From Pseudacidovorax intermedius (GTDB lineage Bacteria; Pseudomonadota; Gammaproteobacteria; Burkholderiales; Burkholderiaceae_C): a stretch of DNA of 64,000 nt. The DNA is taken from the NCBI RefSeq assembly GCF_003350475.1, contig NZ_QQAV01000009.1:1-64000 (forward strand). The letters run 5' to 3'. This document shows, piece by piece, positions 1-7,658 of this stretch (position 1 is its first letter; every line of letters begins with the position of its first letter). The notes under the pieces are model-generated. The model saw nothing but the letters and a program-made list of their open reading frames with translations, made no database searches and had not been told where the DNA came from. Both the position numbers and the translations under genes were made by a program.

Positions 1-150
1 TCAGCCTGCAAAACAGGCCGAATATAAGACTGCAGCCCTGCCTCCTGATTCGTCACACACACGAGTTCTTGCAATCCGGGAGGCGCCCATATAAGGGCGG
101 ACTAAGTAGGTCTCTTTCGGCGACACATTCGCATGGCGATGTGCCGCACC

Positions 151-1137
151 TCAGGTAGTCCGGAGTTGGGCATGATTGGTCAAAAAGTCCTGGTACGCCA
201 GCTTGAGGCCATCGCGCAGCGACACCTGCGCACGCCAGCCCAGCTTGCCCAGGCGAGACACGTCCATCAGCTTGCGCGGCGTGCCGTCGGGCTTGGTCGG
301 GTCGGTCACGATCTCGCCCGTGTAGCCCACCGTCTCGGCCACCAGCTTGGCCACGTCCAGGATCGAGATGTCGTCGCCGCAGCCCACGTTGATGTGGCTC
401 TGCATGGGCTGGGTGTGCGCGCGGTAGATCTCGGGCGCCAGGTCCATCACGTGCACGGTGGCGGCGGCCATGTCGTCCACATACAGAAACTCGCGCTTGG
501 GCGTGCCCGTGCCCCAGATGGTGACCGTGGGCGTGCCGGCCAGCTTGGCCTCGTGAAAGCGGCGGATCAGCGCGGGCAGCACATGGCTGTTTTCCGGGTG
601 GTAGTTGTCGCCCGGGCCGTACAGGTTGGTGGGCATCACGCTGCGGTAGTCGATGCCGTGGCTTGCGCCGTACTGGCGGTTGTAGCTTTCGGTCAGCTTG
701 ATGCCGGCGATCTTGGCGATGGCATAGGGCTCGTTGGTGGGCTCCAGCGTGCCGGTGAGCAGCGCGTCTTCCGTCATGGGCTGGGGCGCCATGCGGGGGT
801 AGATGCAGCTGCTGCCCAGAAAGACGAGCTTCTTCACGCCGGCGCTGAAGGCCTGATGGATGACGTTGGCCTCCATCATCAGGTTGTCGTAGATGAACTC
901 TGCGGGGTAGGTGTTGTTGGCATGGATGCCGCCCACCTTGGCCGCCGCCAGGTACACGTCGGTGATGCCCTGGGTCTGGAAGAACTCGCGCACGGCCGCC
1001 TGGTTGGTCAGGTCCAGCTCGGCGTGGGTGCGGGTGACGATGTCGGTCTCACCGGCCGCCTGCAGGTGGCGAACGATGGCGCTCCCGACCATGCCGCGGT
1101 GGCCGGCGACGTAGATGCGCTTGGAGGAAGAGGTCAT
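151..1137 (-). CDS. fcl: GDP-L-fucose synthase
   Basis: This 328-residue protein is a cytoplasmic short-chain (extended SDR) enzyme that converts GDP-4-keto-6-deoxymannose to GDP-L-fucose for surface polysaccharide. The N-terminus has the Rossmann motif [10 protein letters not shown] (residues about 13-22). The catalytic SDR serine lies in LGSSCIYPR and the Tyr-Lys pair in [10 protein letters not shown], both typical of Fcl/WcaG. Length matches the family (about 310-325). It stands alone here, without gmd next to it, although manC, which makes GDP-mannose, lies about 19 kb away. The ATG at 1137 is preceded by purine-rich sequence. Confidence 0.95.
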   Translation of the reverse strand: MTSSSKRIYVAGHRGMVGSAIVRHLQAAGETDIVTRTHAELDLTNQAAVREFFQTQGITDVYLAAAKVGGIHANNTYPAEFIYDNLMMEANVIHQAFSAGVKKLVFLGSSCIYPRMAPQPMTEDALLTGTLEPTNEPYAIAKIAGIKLTESYNRQYGASHGIDYRSVMPTNLYGPGDNYHPENSHVLPALIRRFHEAKLAGTPTVTIWGTGTPKREFLYVDDMAAATVHVMDLAPEIYRAHTQPMQSHINVGCGDDISILDVAKLVAETVGYTGEIVTDPTKPDGTPRKLMDVSRLGKLGWRAQVSLRDGLKLAYQDFLTNHAQLRTT

Positions 1138-1422
1138 GGTGCTTGCGGATGCGGCGGAGGAGGGGGAAGGAAGAGGGCCAGGCGCACAGGGGTGCGCGCC
1201 AGCCTAGAAAGGTTCGTGCCTGCCGAAGGCCCGGCCTTCGGCGTCGGCTCCGATTCTGCCGGGTTCTCGACACATTCTTGCGAGCCTCGCGCGGTGTCTG
1301 AAGCCTTCGTAACAGTTTGGGGTGGCGATTTCAATGGCGGCCGGCGTGCCATGGGTGTGGCCTTTCGTCTCGCTCTGTGCACGCTCCTTGCATCGCATGC
1401 CGGATCGCGCACAGGAGTCGGC

Positions 1423-1668
1423 ATGAGTCACGCATCAGAACAGGTCCCCGTTCCCCAACCCGATCTGGCCGCACGGCTGGATGCGATTCACGCATTCCTG
1501 CGTTTGACTTCTTTTTTCGTATCCCGCGTGACGCTGGGCAATGCCATCGAGGGTTATGCGCGCGTGCACAAGCTCACACCGCTCCAGGCGGCGTGCGAGG
1601 TGGAAGAGCGGCTGTCCGAATCCAGTCTGGCGCCCGCCCAACTGGTCGGCTATGCAGGGCAGGAGTGA
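1423..1668 (+). CDS. small hypothetical protein (81 aa)
   Basis: The frame is open far upstream, but the ATG at 1423 is chosen because AGGAG lies a few bases before it. The product is small, soluble and alpha-helical looking, with no signal peptide, membrane segment or cysteine. A central stretch (about residues 20-60) contains FFVSRVTLGNAIEGYARVHK. I do not recognise the family. It converges on the next gene with only 36 nt between them. Confidence 0.55.
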   Translation: MSHASEQVPVPQPDLAARLDAIHAFLRLTSFFVSRVTLGNAIEGYARVHKLTPLQAACEVEERLSESSLAPAQLVGYAGQE

Positions 1669-1704
1669 TGACGCGGCGGTGCGCGGAGCCCCGTCGCGGT
1701 GCGG

Positions 1705-1989
1705 CTAACGGTGCCTGCGGCGGGCGCGCCAGGCCAGCGTTGCGTAGTCCTTGAACAGCAGGTCGCGGTACAGCATGTACAGGCCGCGCAGCAGGAACAC
1801 CACGCAGAGCAATGCAGCGGACACGGTGACGACGATGTAGGCGCCGCTGGCGGCGCTGGCCGGTGCCGCCACAAAAATGGCAAAAGATACGACCAGAAAA
1901 AGCAGGATGGAATAAAGCAAAAGAACAAGCCCGCGCCATTTCCCAAGCCGACGGGCCGCATATTCGGGACTGAAAATAAACTTAAGCAT
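1705..1989 (-). CDS. small inner-membrane protein (94 aa)
   Basis: The product has two predicted transmembrane helices, one around residues 19-42 (LVLLLYSILLFLVVSFAIFV) and one around residues 50-72. It ends in a very basic tail (RARRRHR), which suggests both termini are cytoplasmic. The start at ATG 1989 (MLKFIFS) is preferred to the ATG 24 nt upstream because the extra residues are basic and unconserved-looking. It lies 36 nt downstream of the Crp/Fnr-type regulator on the same strand, so the two may be cotranscribed. Function is unknown. Confidence 0.6.
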   Translation of the reverse strand: MLKFIFSPEYAARRLGKWRGLVLLLYSILLFLVVSFAIFVAAPASAASGAYIVVTVSAALLCVVFLLRGLYMLYRDLLFKDYATLAWRARRRHR

Positions 1990-2025
1990 TCGTCTTGCGC
2001 ACCGGACCGGCAAAGCAATTGCAGA

Positions 2026-2796
2026 TCACGCCCATTTGGGCTTCTTGTAATTGGCCGCGGCGCCAGGGTCCTTGCCCGCCTGCTGTTGTTGCTGCTGGTA
2101 CAGTTTTCTCAGCGATTCCTGCGTTTCTCCAAAAAGGGTGTCGTATTCGTCGGATTCTTCCAATTGAATCGAATCGCCGCTTCTGCGCAATTGGCCGCGC
2201 TGCTCCAGGTCGTTGATGACCTTGTTGACGACGCCGCGCGACAGGCCGGTGTACGACGCGATGAGCGCCTGTGAGATGCGCTTGCTGAAGGCCCGGGTGC
2301 CCTGCGGTGCGAGTTGCGTCAGTTCGTGCAAGACGCGTGCCACCATCTTCTCGGCCGACAGGGTGCTGCGGCGGCGCAGCTGGCGCCGGAGCATGTTGGC
2401 GCGTTCCAGGCTGATGTCCACCAAAGCCATCGAGATCGAGGGGTACTGTGTACAAAGCCCGCGTACGATGTCCATCGGCAGCACGTACACCGCCGAGGGC
2501 AGGGCAGCCACCAGGGTGAGTTCGGAGATGTTGGGACGGTCGGCCTGGGCAAGGGGGCCGCTCAGATAGATGTCGTTGACGCGCAGGAAGTTGGTGGTGA
2601 TCAGTTCCGCGCGGGCTGTGGCGTCGGTCGGCAGGCCCACCCGCAGCAGTCCCGAGGCAACGCAATACATCGAAAACGCAGGCTGGCCCGTAAGTAGAAC
2701 TACGTCATTTTTGCGGAAGTGGCGCAGTTCCACGAACCGCATCAGTTGCTGGCGCACCCCTTGGGGCACTTCGGAAAGCAAAGGATGAATCAACAT
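2026..2796 (-). CDS. Crp/Fnr family transcriptional regulator
   Basis: This 256-residue protein has an N-terminal cyclic-nucleotide-binding-like beta-roll (about residues 10-125) and a C-terminal winged helix-turn-helix (about 150-215), where SQALIASYTGLSRGVVNKVI is the recognition region. It lacks the N-terminal cysteine cluster of FNR, so it is not an iron-sulphur oxygen sensor. The ligand is not evident. Behind the HTH is an unusual low-complexity tail with six consecutive glutamines. A perfect 9-bp inverted repeat lies 59-96 bp upstream of the start codon and is a natural autoregulatory operator candidate. Confidence 0.85.
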   Translation of the reverse strand: MLIHPLLSEVPQGVRQQLMRFVELRHFRKNDVVLLTGQPAFSMYCVASGLLRVGLPTDATARAELITTNFLRVNDIYLSGPLAQADRPNISELTLVAALPSAVYVLPMDIVRGLCTQYPSISMALVDISLERANMLRRQLRRRSTLSAEKMVARVLHELTQLAPQGTRAFSKRISQALIASYTGLSRGVVNKVINDLEQRGQLRRSGDSIQLEESDEYDTLFGETQESLRKLYQQQQQQAGKDPGAAANYKKPKWA

Positions 2797-2854
2797 GCGC
2801 GTTCAAGCCGGCCGCAGCCGAAATAATGAGCAGCGCCAAATGTGACGATTCGCT

Positions 2855-2892
2855 GCATGCGTTGCAAGGAGGCTGAAAGTAGTAACGCATGC
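2855..2892. promoter_or_regulatory. inverted repeat upstream of Crp/Fnr-type regulator
   Basis: GCATGCGTT (2855-2863) and its exact reverse complement AACGCATGC (2884-2892) are separated by 20 nt. They lie 59 to 96 bp upstream of the regulator start at 2796. The half-site spacing is compatible with two dimer sites or a looped operator. An operator role is inferred from position only. Confidence 0.35.
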
Positions 2893-3740
2893 TAGAAGCT
2901 GGGATGTGGGCTTGTGCGCACGAAATCATCGGAATTGAAGACTTGCTGACACTTTAGGCTTAATAAAAGTGAAGGAAACGAGAAAAAATCTCTATCTCCG
3001 CAAGATTTCTACTGAATTCAGCAACGATTAGCGGTTTGGTTGTAAAGGGGGGGGCCGCCAGCCCCCACGAGGACGCCCATGGCTCCGGGAAGGGCCGATG
3101 GGCGTTGAGCTCTGTGAAGGGGGGCTCGGGCGAGCTGGGCGGTACGTCGAGGTCGCGCGGGTAGCCCGCGGGCGCAAGGCGCCGCCAGCAGGCACTCAGC
3201 CCTCGAGTCCCTGGCGTGAAGGACTGGCGCAGCGGCAGGCTGCCGGCGCCGATGCACCATGCGCGCGGTCATCGGCGATTTCCTCTGCGCCTTGGCGTCG
3301 GCGGCCAACGTAACGACGTAGCGTTCGCGGCCGAACAAGGCTCGTGAGTGAGCGGCGCCGATGCGCCATACCTGATGGATACGAGCGTGTCCCATGCGCT
3401 GGGCGGGCGTGTACGGCGCCAGCGCCAATGGGCCTTGTCGTGCGGGATCGTCGATCACCCCGGCAGCGTATTCGTCGAAAGCATCAGCGGGCTGGTGCAA
3501 CAGTCCGAATGTGCGGCGCCCCGTAGCGCCGGTGGTGGCCCTTCGCGCGGTGAATGAATTCCGATTTGTGTGAGTTGCGCGCTGCAGCGAATTCGAGCAA
3601 CTAAATCCTGAGTAATTTTCCACGGATTTGCATGATTCGGATGAAAGTTCCGGCCTGTGCGCTGGTTCAAGGGTAAAAATCGCGTGTCGATCAGCGACAA
3701 ATCAAGAATTTTCACTCTGAAGAATCATGAAGGGAGAAAT
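2893..3740. other. gene-poor stretch before the PAAR cassette
   Basis: About 850 bp hold no gene I can defend. From about 2930 to 3030 the sequence is AT-rich and looks like promoter or spacer. From about 3045 to 3550 it switches to high GC. The only long frame there (minus strand, 3623 to 3018, 201 codons) has a ragged composition, very rich in Arg, Ala and Pro, and matches no family I know. From about 3550 it becomes AT-rich again and leads into the cassette. This may be a degraded gene or element at the edge of a transferred segment. Confidence 0.4.
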
Positions 3741-4295
3741 ATGTATTACCGTGCATTGATTAGAGAGGGCGACACCTTGAAGCCGGGCGGCGGATTGGTT
3801 CAACCGAAACCGCAGCAATACAAGGTGGAGTATTTCGGAAAGCTAGCGTGCTTCGAGGGCGATCCCGTGTTTTGTAATGCGTGCAAAACTTGGGGTGTCA
3901 CCAAATGCGTTCCTCCCTATCGCCCCCAGACAGATGCCATTGGTCGGCAAGCGAATCTGGATGGTGATTTGTGCATGTGCAAATGCGCTGTGCCTCCGCG
4001 ACTCAAAGCAACGCTGGATACAATCCGAATGTGCTTCGAGCCCCATGAGATTGTGGGCGATGCTGTCTCATGGTTTATTGGCGAAGGGCATGATCCTGCA
4101 GTCATAGGAATGAATGCAGACCAGCGATTCGTTTTGGTTGATTCCATTACTGGTCAGGCACTGGCCGGCAGCGCGTACGTACTCGAATGCGATGGCATGA
4201 CCGTGCAAGGGGTGACAGACTTGCATGGAATGACTCAGCCCATTTACACAAGGGCCGGCGCTCGCCTCGTCACGGTATTTCTGCAGGTGGAATAA
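3741..4295 (+). CDS. PAAR domain-containing protein (T6SS spike tip)
   Basis: This 184-residue protein is predicted to cap the VgrG spike of a type VI secretion system and carry an effector. Residues about 20-90 form a cysteine-rich PAAR_CT-like domain: FEGDPVFCNACKTWG at about 38-52 and GDLCMCKCAVPP at about 75-86 give candidate metal ligands. Residues about 115-184 resemble the small beta domain (DSITGQALAGSAYVLECDG) often found behind PAAR in effectors. ATG 3741 is chosen because AGGGAGA precedes it; the upstream in-frame extension is basic and lacks a ribosome site. No vgrG or T6SS structural gene is in the window. Base composition is clearly more AT-rich than the neighbours. Confidence 0.85.
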   Translation: MYYRALIREGDTLKPGGGLVQPKPQQYKVEYFGKLACFEGDPVFCNACKTWGVTKCVPPYRPQTDAIGRQANLDGDLCMCKCAVPPRLKATLDTIRMCFEPHEIVGDAVSWFIGEGHDPAVIGMNADQRFVLVDSITGQALAGSAYVLECDGMTVQGVTDLHGMTQPIYTRAGARLVTVFLQVE

Positions 4296-4298
4296 ATC

Positions 4299-4880
4299 AT
4301 GACCAATAAGTCACCCGTCAAGGTCGGTACGGGGTACACCACACCATTGCACGACAAGACGCCCCAAACCGTCAAGGTGGACAGCCGACTTATCCGCTTG
4401 GCGGAGAACAGGGCGTATCTCAAGAACCCCAATGTACGAGCGTTTCTGGACATGATCGCTTGGGCAGAGGGCGGCGACTATCATGCCAAATTCGGCTATG
4501 GGTGGGCCCGTGGCGATTGGTCTTTCAAAGACGAGAGCACGCACCCAGGGCCGGGTTCAGATGGCAAGACCACAGCTGCAGGTCGCTACCAGATCACCAA
4601 AGCAAACTGGCAGGAAAACGGCGTGAAAAAGATGGGGCTCACCGACTTCAGCCCGGAAACACAAGACCTGATTGCTGTGGAAGGGCTGCGTAGCTCAAAG
4701 AGTCTGGATGCGGTGATTGATGGCGACATGGTTGTTGCACTCGGCAGCGCAGCGAGAACATGGAATTCCTTGCCTCAAGGGCCCGGCCTTCCGAATCGAG
4801 TAAAGGGTCAGCCGTATAAAAGATATGAAGACTTGGTTGCCCAGTTCAGAAAATTTGGGGGAAAGGTGACCAAAGAATGA
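4299..4880 (+). CDS. lambda endolysin-like lytic transglycosylase (GH104), probable T6SS effector
   Basis: The C-terminal two-thirds of this 193-residue protein aligns by eye with phage lambda endolysin R. FLDMIAWAEGGD (residues 49-60) carries the catalytic glutamate E57, AAGRYQITKANW follows, then GLTDFSPETQD. Such enzymes cleave peptidoglycan glycan strands. There is no signal peptide and no holin nearby, so delivery by the PAAR spike encoded 3 nt upstream is more likely than phage lysis. The first 40 residues are an extra leader, possibly for loading. The stop overlaps the next start (ATGA), which fits a toxin-immunity arrangement. Confidence 0.85.
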   Translation: MTNKSPVKVGTGYTTPLHDKTPQTVKVDSRLIRLAENRAYLKNPNVRAFLDMIAWAEGGDYHAKFGYGWARGDWSFKDESTHPGPGSDGKTTAAGRYQITKANWQENGVKKMGLTDFSPETQDLIAVEGLRSSKSLDAVIDGDMVVALGSAARTWNSLPQGPGLPNRVKGQPYKRYEDLVAQFRKFGGKVTKE

Positions 4881-5440
4881 ATCTGGCGAAGATATTGCTT
4901 ATCGCGGCTTTTTTGAAAGGCGCTCCGCTTTACGCTGAAATATTATTTGAAAATTCCACTGAGGATTCCACCGCCAAATGGGCTGCCGCGTCTGGCCCAA
5001 TAACCGATGTCTTGATTGCCACCCTGGAAGATAGGGACGTCCTGGAAAATGAAATGAGGGAAAAAGGTTATCGGATAGGCCGAACCAAAATATTGGCAGA
5101 GAAGAAGATAGCTTTGAGTGATTCCCCCGGTGTTTATCGGTTCGTCCGTCCCGCCACGTCTCCATACGTTTCCTATTTCTACGGCGCCCACAACTTTCAG
5201 TATTGGTTCATGGCGGATTCAAAGGTGTTGTTCTCGTCTAGATCCGACAAGGTGACGGTTCTATCTTCTGGACGCCACGGTATGAAAGACATCGTCGTCT
5301 CCAATTTCAGCGCAGCTGGACGTTATTGGCAGGAAATCAAATATGCCTACGGTAAAGACGGGTACACAGCGGTGAGCTGCCGCGCCTATGAGGCTGCCAA
5401 ACCAGAGAAGAGGTTTGCGTGCACCCATGAGTTCAGATGA
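4877..5440 (+). CDS. exported protein, probable periplasmic immunity to the muramidase
   Basis: This 187-residue protein begins with a clear Sec signal peptide (MNLAKILLIAAFLKGAPLYA). The mature part has no family I recognise. Two cysteines (in AVSCRAYEA and FACTHEFR) near the C-terminus could form a disulphide. It overlaps the muramidase gene by 4 nt. A peptidoglycan-cleaving effector acts in the periplasm, so an exported partner is what an immunity protein should look like. The assignment rests on position, export signal and coupling, not on homology. It shares the AT-rich composition of the cassette. Confidence 0.65.
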   Translation: MNLAKILLIAAFLKGAPLYAEILFENSTEDSTAKWAAASGPITDVLIATLEDRDVLENEMREKGYRIGRTKILAEKKIALSDSPGVYRFVRPATSPYVSYFYGAHNFQYWFMADSKVLFSSRSDKVTVLSSGRHGMKDIVVSNFSAAGRYWQEIKYAYGKDGYTAVSCRAYEAAKPEKRFACTHEFR

Positions 5441-5475
5441 CGCCGTACATGCGCGACTTTCGCGCATGTAGGGCG
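5441..5475 (+). terminator. hairpin after the effector-immunity cassette
   Basis: TACATGCGCG (5446-5455) and CGCGCATGTA (5461-5470) form a perfect 10-bp stem with a 5-nt loop. The stem can extend through CGCC/GGCG after one mismatch. It begins directly after the stop codon at 5440. There is no T-tract, so it may be an RNA 3' end stabiliser or a weak terminator. Confidence 0.5.
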
Positions 5476-5517
5476 CTGGGACGCTCAGGCGCGAATGCTC
5501 GTTCGGCGTTGGAAGCC

Positions 5518-6207
5518 TCAGCCTCCAACTGGTGTCCAGCCAGATGAGTCATGCGTGAATGTTTGCTTCAACTGCAGACTCCCATCCCCCTGCACCACGC
5601 GTGCCACCATCGGAAACACGCGTTGCGCATCGGCGTCGGCGGCCCAGGGTGCGGGCTGCACGTGGTAGGTGTAGGTGACGACCACCGGGCCGCCGTCGGC
5701 CGCGGGGTGCCCGGGCTCGGGCGCCCAGCCGACGATGCGGTCGAGCGTGAGGTGGGCGGCGCAGAAGTCGGCCGGCGCTGCGGCGCCGGTGGCGGTCTTG
5801 CGGGCGATGAAGTACTTCTGGCCTTCGGGCGTCAGGGTGTAGCGGATGGCGGCAGCGGCCGGCGCATCGGCCGTGGCGGGCAGGGCGATGTCTTCGGCCT
5901 GCACCAGGCCCAGGTGCTGCAGCACGGGCATCTGCACGGCGTCGCGCGCATGGGCCCGGGCTTCGGCCGGGGTCACGTCGATGGGCCAGCGGGGCTTGCC
6001 CAGGCACAGGTCGCCATGGCGGGCCAGGTACAGCTCGGTGGCGGCATGCAGGGCGCCAGGATCCACGGTGGCTTCGTGCTGGCAGCCGGCCAGCAGGGCG
6101 GCGGCGCAGAGCAGCGCGGCGGCAGCGGGCACGGCCAGGCGGCTACGCGGGGCGACGGGGTCAGTGGCGGGAAGGGGCAGGGTGGTCGGAGTCATGGGGC
6201 GCGTCAT
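5518..6207 (-). CDS. hypothetical lipoprotein
   Basis: This 229-residue product has a hydrophobic N-terminus ending in a lipobox (LLAGC, cysteine at about residue 42) and is otherwise soluble. Two further cysteines (GDLCLGKPR and ADFCAAHL) suggest a periplasmic disulphide. I do not recognise the family. The start codon overlaps the stop of the di-haem peroxidase gene (ATGA at 6204-6207), making it the third gene of a coupled operon with two other predicted lipoproteins. An alternative start lies 12 nt downstream. Confidence 0.7.
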   Translation of the reverse strand: MTRPMTPTTLPLPATDPVAPRSRLAVPAAAALLCAAALLAGCQHEATVDPGALHAATELYLARHGDLCLGKPRWPIDVTPAEARAHARDAVQMPVLQHLGLVQAEDIALPATADAPAAAAIRYTLTPEGQKYFIARKTATGAAAPADFCAAHLTLDRIVGWAPEPGHPAADGGPVVVTYTYHVQPAPWAADADAQRVFPMVARVVQGDGSLQLKQTFTHDSSGWTPVGG

Positions 6208-7658
6208 TGGGCGCAGTCTTCGGGCTTGAGCGGTTGGGCGGCCGTGGTGTCGGCGTCGTCCAGGGTGTGGAGGAAGCAGATCAGGTCATGGATGTCCTGC
6301 TCCGACATGGGCGGGGCGGAGCCGGGCTTGCGGCCGTCCATGGGCATCTGCGGGTCGATGTTGGGCAGGTAGGCGCTGGGCAGGTCGTCGAACTTCCTGA
6401 CGGTGCCGCCCGTGTACTGGGTGGTGATGAGGCCGTAGGTCGGGAAGGCCGGGTCGTTCTTGGCCTTGGGCTGGCCGCCCACGGTGGGGTACCACAGCTC
6501 TGGGTTGGTGTCGCGCGTGTTGTAGAAGCGGATGACCTGCTCCAGCGTGTGCATCACTCCGTTGTGGAAGAAGGCGCTGCGCGTGGCCACGTTGCGCAGG
6601 GTGGGTGCCTTGAACATGCCGCAGAAGCTGTCGGCGGCGCCGGGGCTGGCGGGCAGGTGGTCGGTGCGCAGGGGGCCGCACACGCCCATGTCGTAGTAGC
6701 TGGGGTCGGCATTGGCGGCGATGGCCGCGTTGCGCGGCACGCCGATGGCCTCGTACGAGAAGTCGGTGAACAGGGCCGAGCTGCCGTTGAGCCCCGCGCC
6801 CTGGTAGTGGCACGAGGCGCAGTTGCCGGTGTTGGGATCGGTGAACACCTTCAGACCCCGTACTTCGGCCGGCGAAAGGTTGCCGCCCAGCTTGTTGCTG
6901 GCATAGCGGTCGAACTTGCTGCTGTAGGGGTGAAAGCTGGTGTCTTCCAGCTGGTAGGCCTGCAACGCCTGCACGGCGCTGGCAAAGGCCGTGTCGGGGT
7001 TGTCGAACACATGCGCGCCGAAGGCCTGCGTGATGAGCGGCGCATAGCTGGCCGCCTGCAGCTTGCGCACGACGTCGGCCGGGCTGGCATTGGCCATTTC
7101 GGCGGCGTTGAGCAGCGGCACGCGGGCCTGATCGGCCAGGGTGTTGGCGCGGCCGTCCCAGGTGAAGCCACCGCCGGGGCCGGGGGCACTGATGCCGTCG
7201 GGGTTGTCCAGCAGGTCGGCGTAGGCGGGGGTGAATTCCTTGTAGCGCAGCGAGGGCACGGCGCGGGTGCCGGGCTGATCGAGCTTGGGGCCGCCCAGCT
7301 GCACGGCCAGGTCGTTGGCGGGAGCGTAGGCATGGGCTGGGTCGTGGCATGAGGCGCAGCTCATCTGGCCCGAACCCGAGAGGGCCTTGTCGAAGAACAT
7401 CTTCTGGCCCACCTGCGCGGCCAGGCTGAGCGGGCCCGTGGCCGCAGGCGCGGCGCCGGCTGCAGATGCCTGCGCCGCGGCGGGCGTGGAGGCAGGCGCG
7501 GGCGCCGCCGCGCTGCCACCGGCGCCCAGGCCGAGGGGCAGGGCGCTGCCGCCCCCGCCGCCTCCGCCGCCGCAGCTGGCCAGGCCCACCGCCACGGCAG
7601 CCGCCGCCGCCACCGCGATGAGCGTGGCGCCGGCCGCCGGAGCGATGGTCCGCCTCAT
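6204..7658 (-). CDS. di-haem cytochrome c peroxidase/MauG-type lipoprotein
   Basis: This 484-residue protein is predicted to be a periplasmic lipidated di-haem c protein. The signal region ends at Cys29 in LASCGGGG, followed by a low-complexity Gly/Ala/Pro linker to about residue 75. The first haem motif is CASCH (residues 101-105) and the second, CASCHYQG, is near residue 281. Spacing and context fit the cytochrome c peroxidase/MauG superfamily, which reduces peroxide or oxidises a partner. The frame runs on through the upstream gene, but ATG 7658 overlaps that gene's stop (ATGA), so this is the start. The substrate is not predictable. Confidence 0.88.
   Translation of the reverse strand: MRRTIAPAAGATLIAVAAAAAVAVGLASCGGGGGGGGSALPLGLGAGGSAAAPAPASTPAAAQASAAGAAPAATGPLSLAAQVGQKMFFDKALSGSGQMSCASCHDPAHAYAPANDLAVQLGGPKLDQPGTRAVPSLRYKEFTPAYADLLDNPDGISAPGPGGGFTWDGRANTLADQARVPLLNAAEMANASPADVVRKLQAASYAPLITQAFGAHVFDNPDTAFASAVQALQAYQLEDTSFHPYSSKFDRYASNKLGGNLSPAEVRGLKVFTDPNTGNCASCHYQGAGLNGSSALFTDFSYEAIGVPRNAAIAANADPSYYDMGVCGPLRTDHLPASPGAADSFCGMFKAPTLRNVATRSAFFHNGVMHTLEQVIRFYNTRDTNPELWYPTVGGQPKAKNDPAFPTYGLITTQYTGGTVRKFDDLPSAYLPNIDPQMPMDGRKPGSAPPMSEQDIHDLICFLHTLDDADTTAAQPLKPEDCAQ

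Noticed and set aside
1134-1424. 96-codon minus-strand frame between fcl and the 81-residue protein
   Set aside because: It is Pro/Arg/Ser-rich without ribosome site or motif; treated as non-coding.
4299-4880. Prophage interpretation of the lambda-endolysin-like gene
   Set aside because: No holin, spanin, tail or integrase gene is near; a PAAR gene and an exported coupled partner fit a T6SS effector better.
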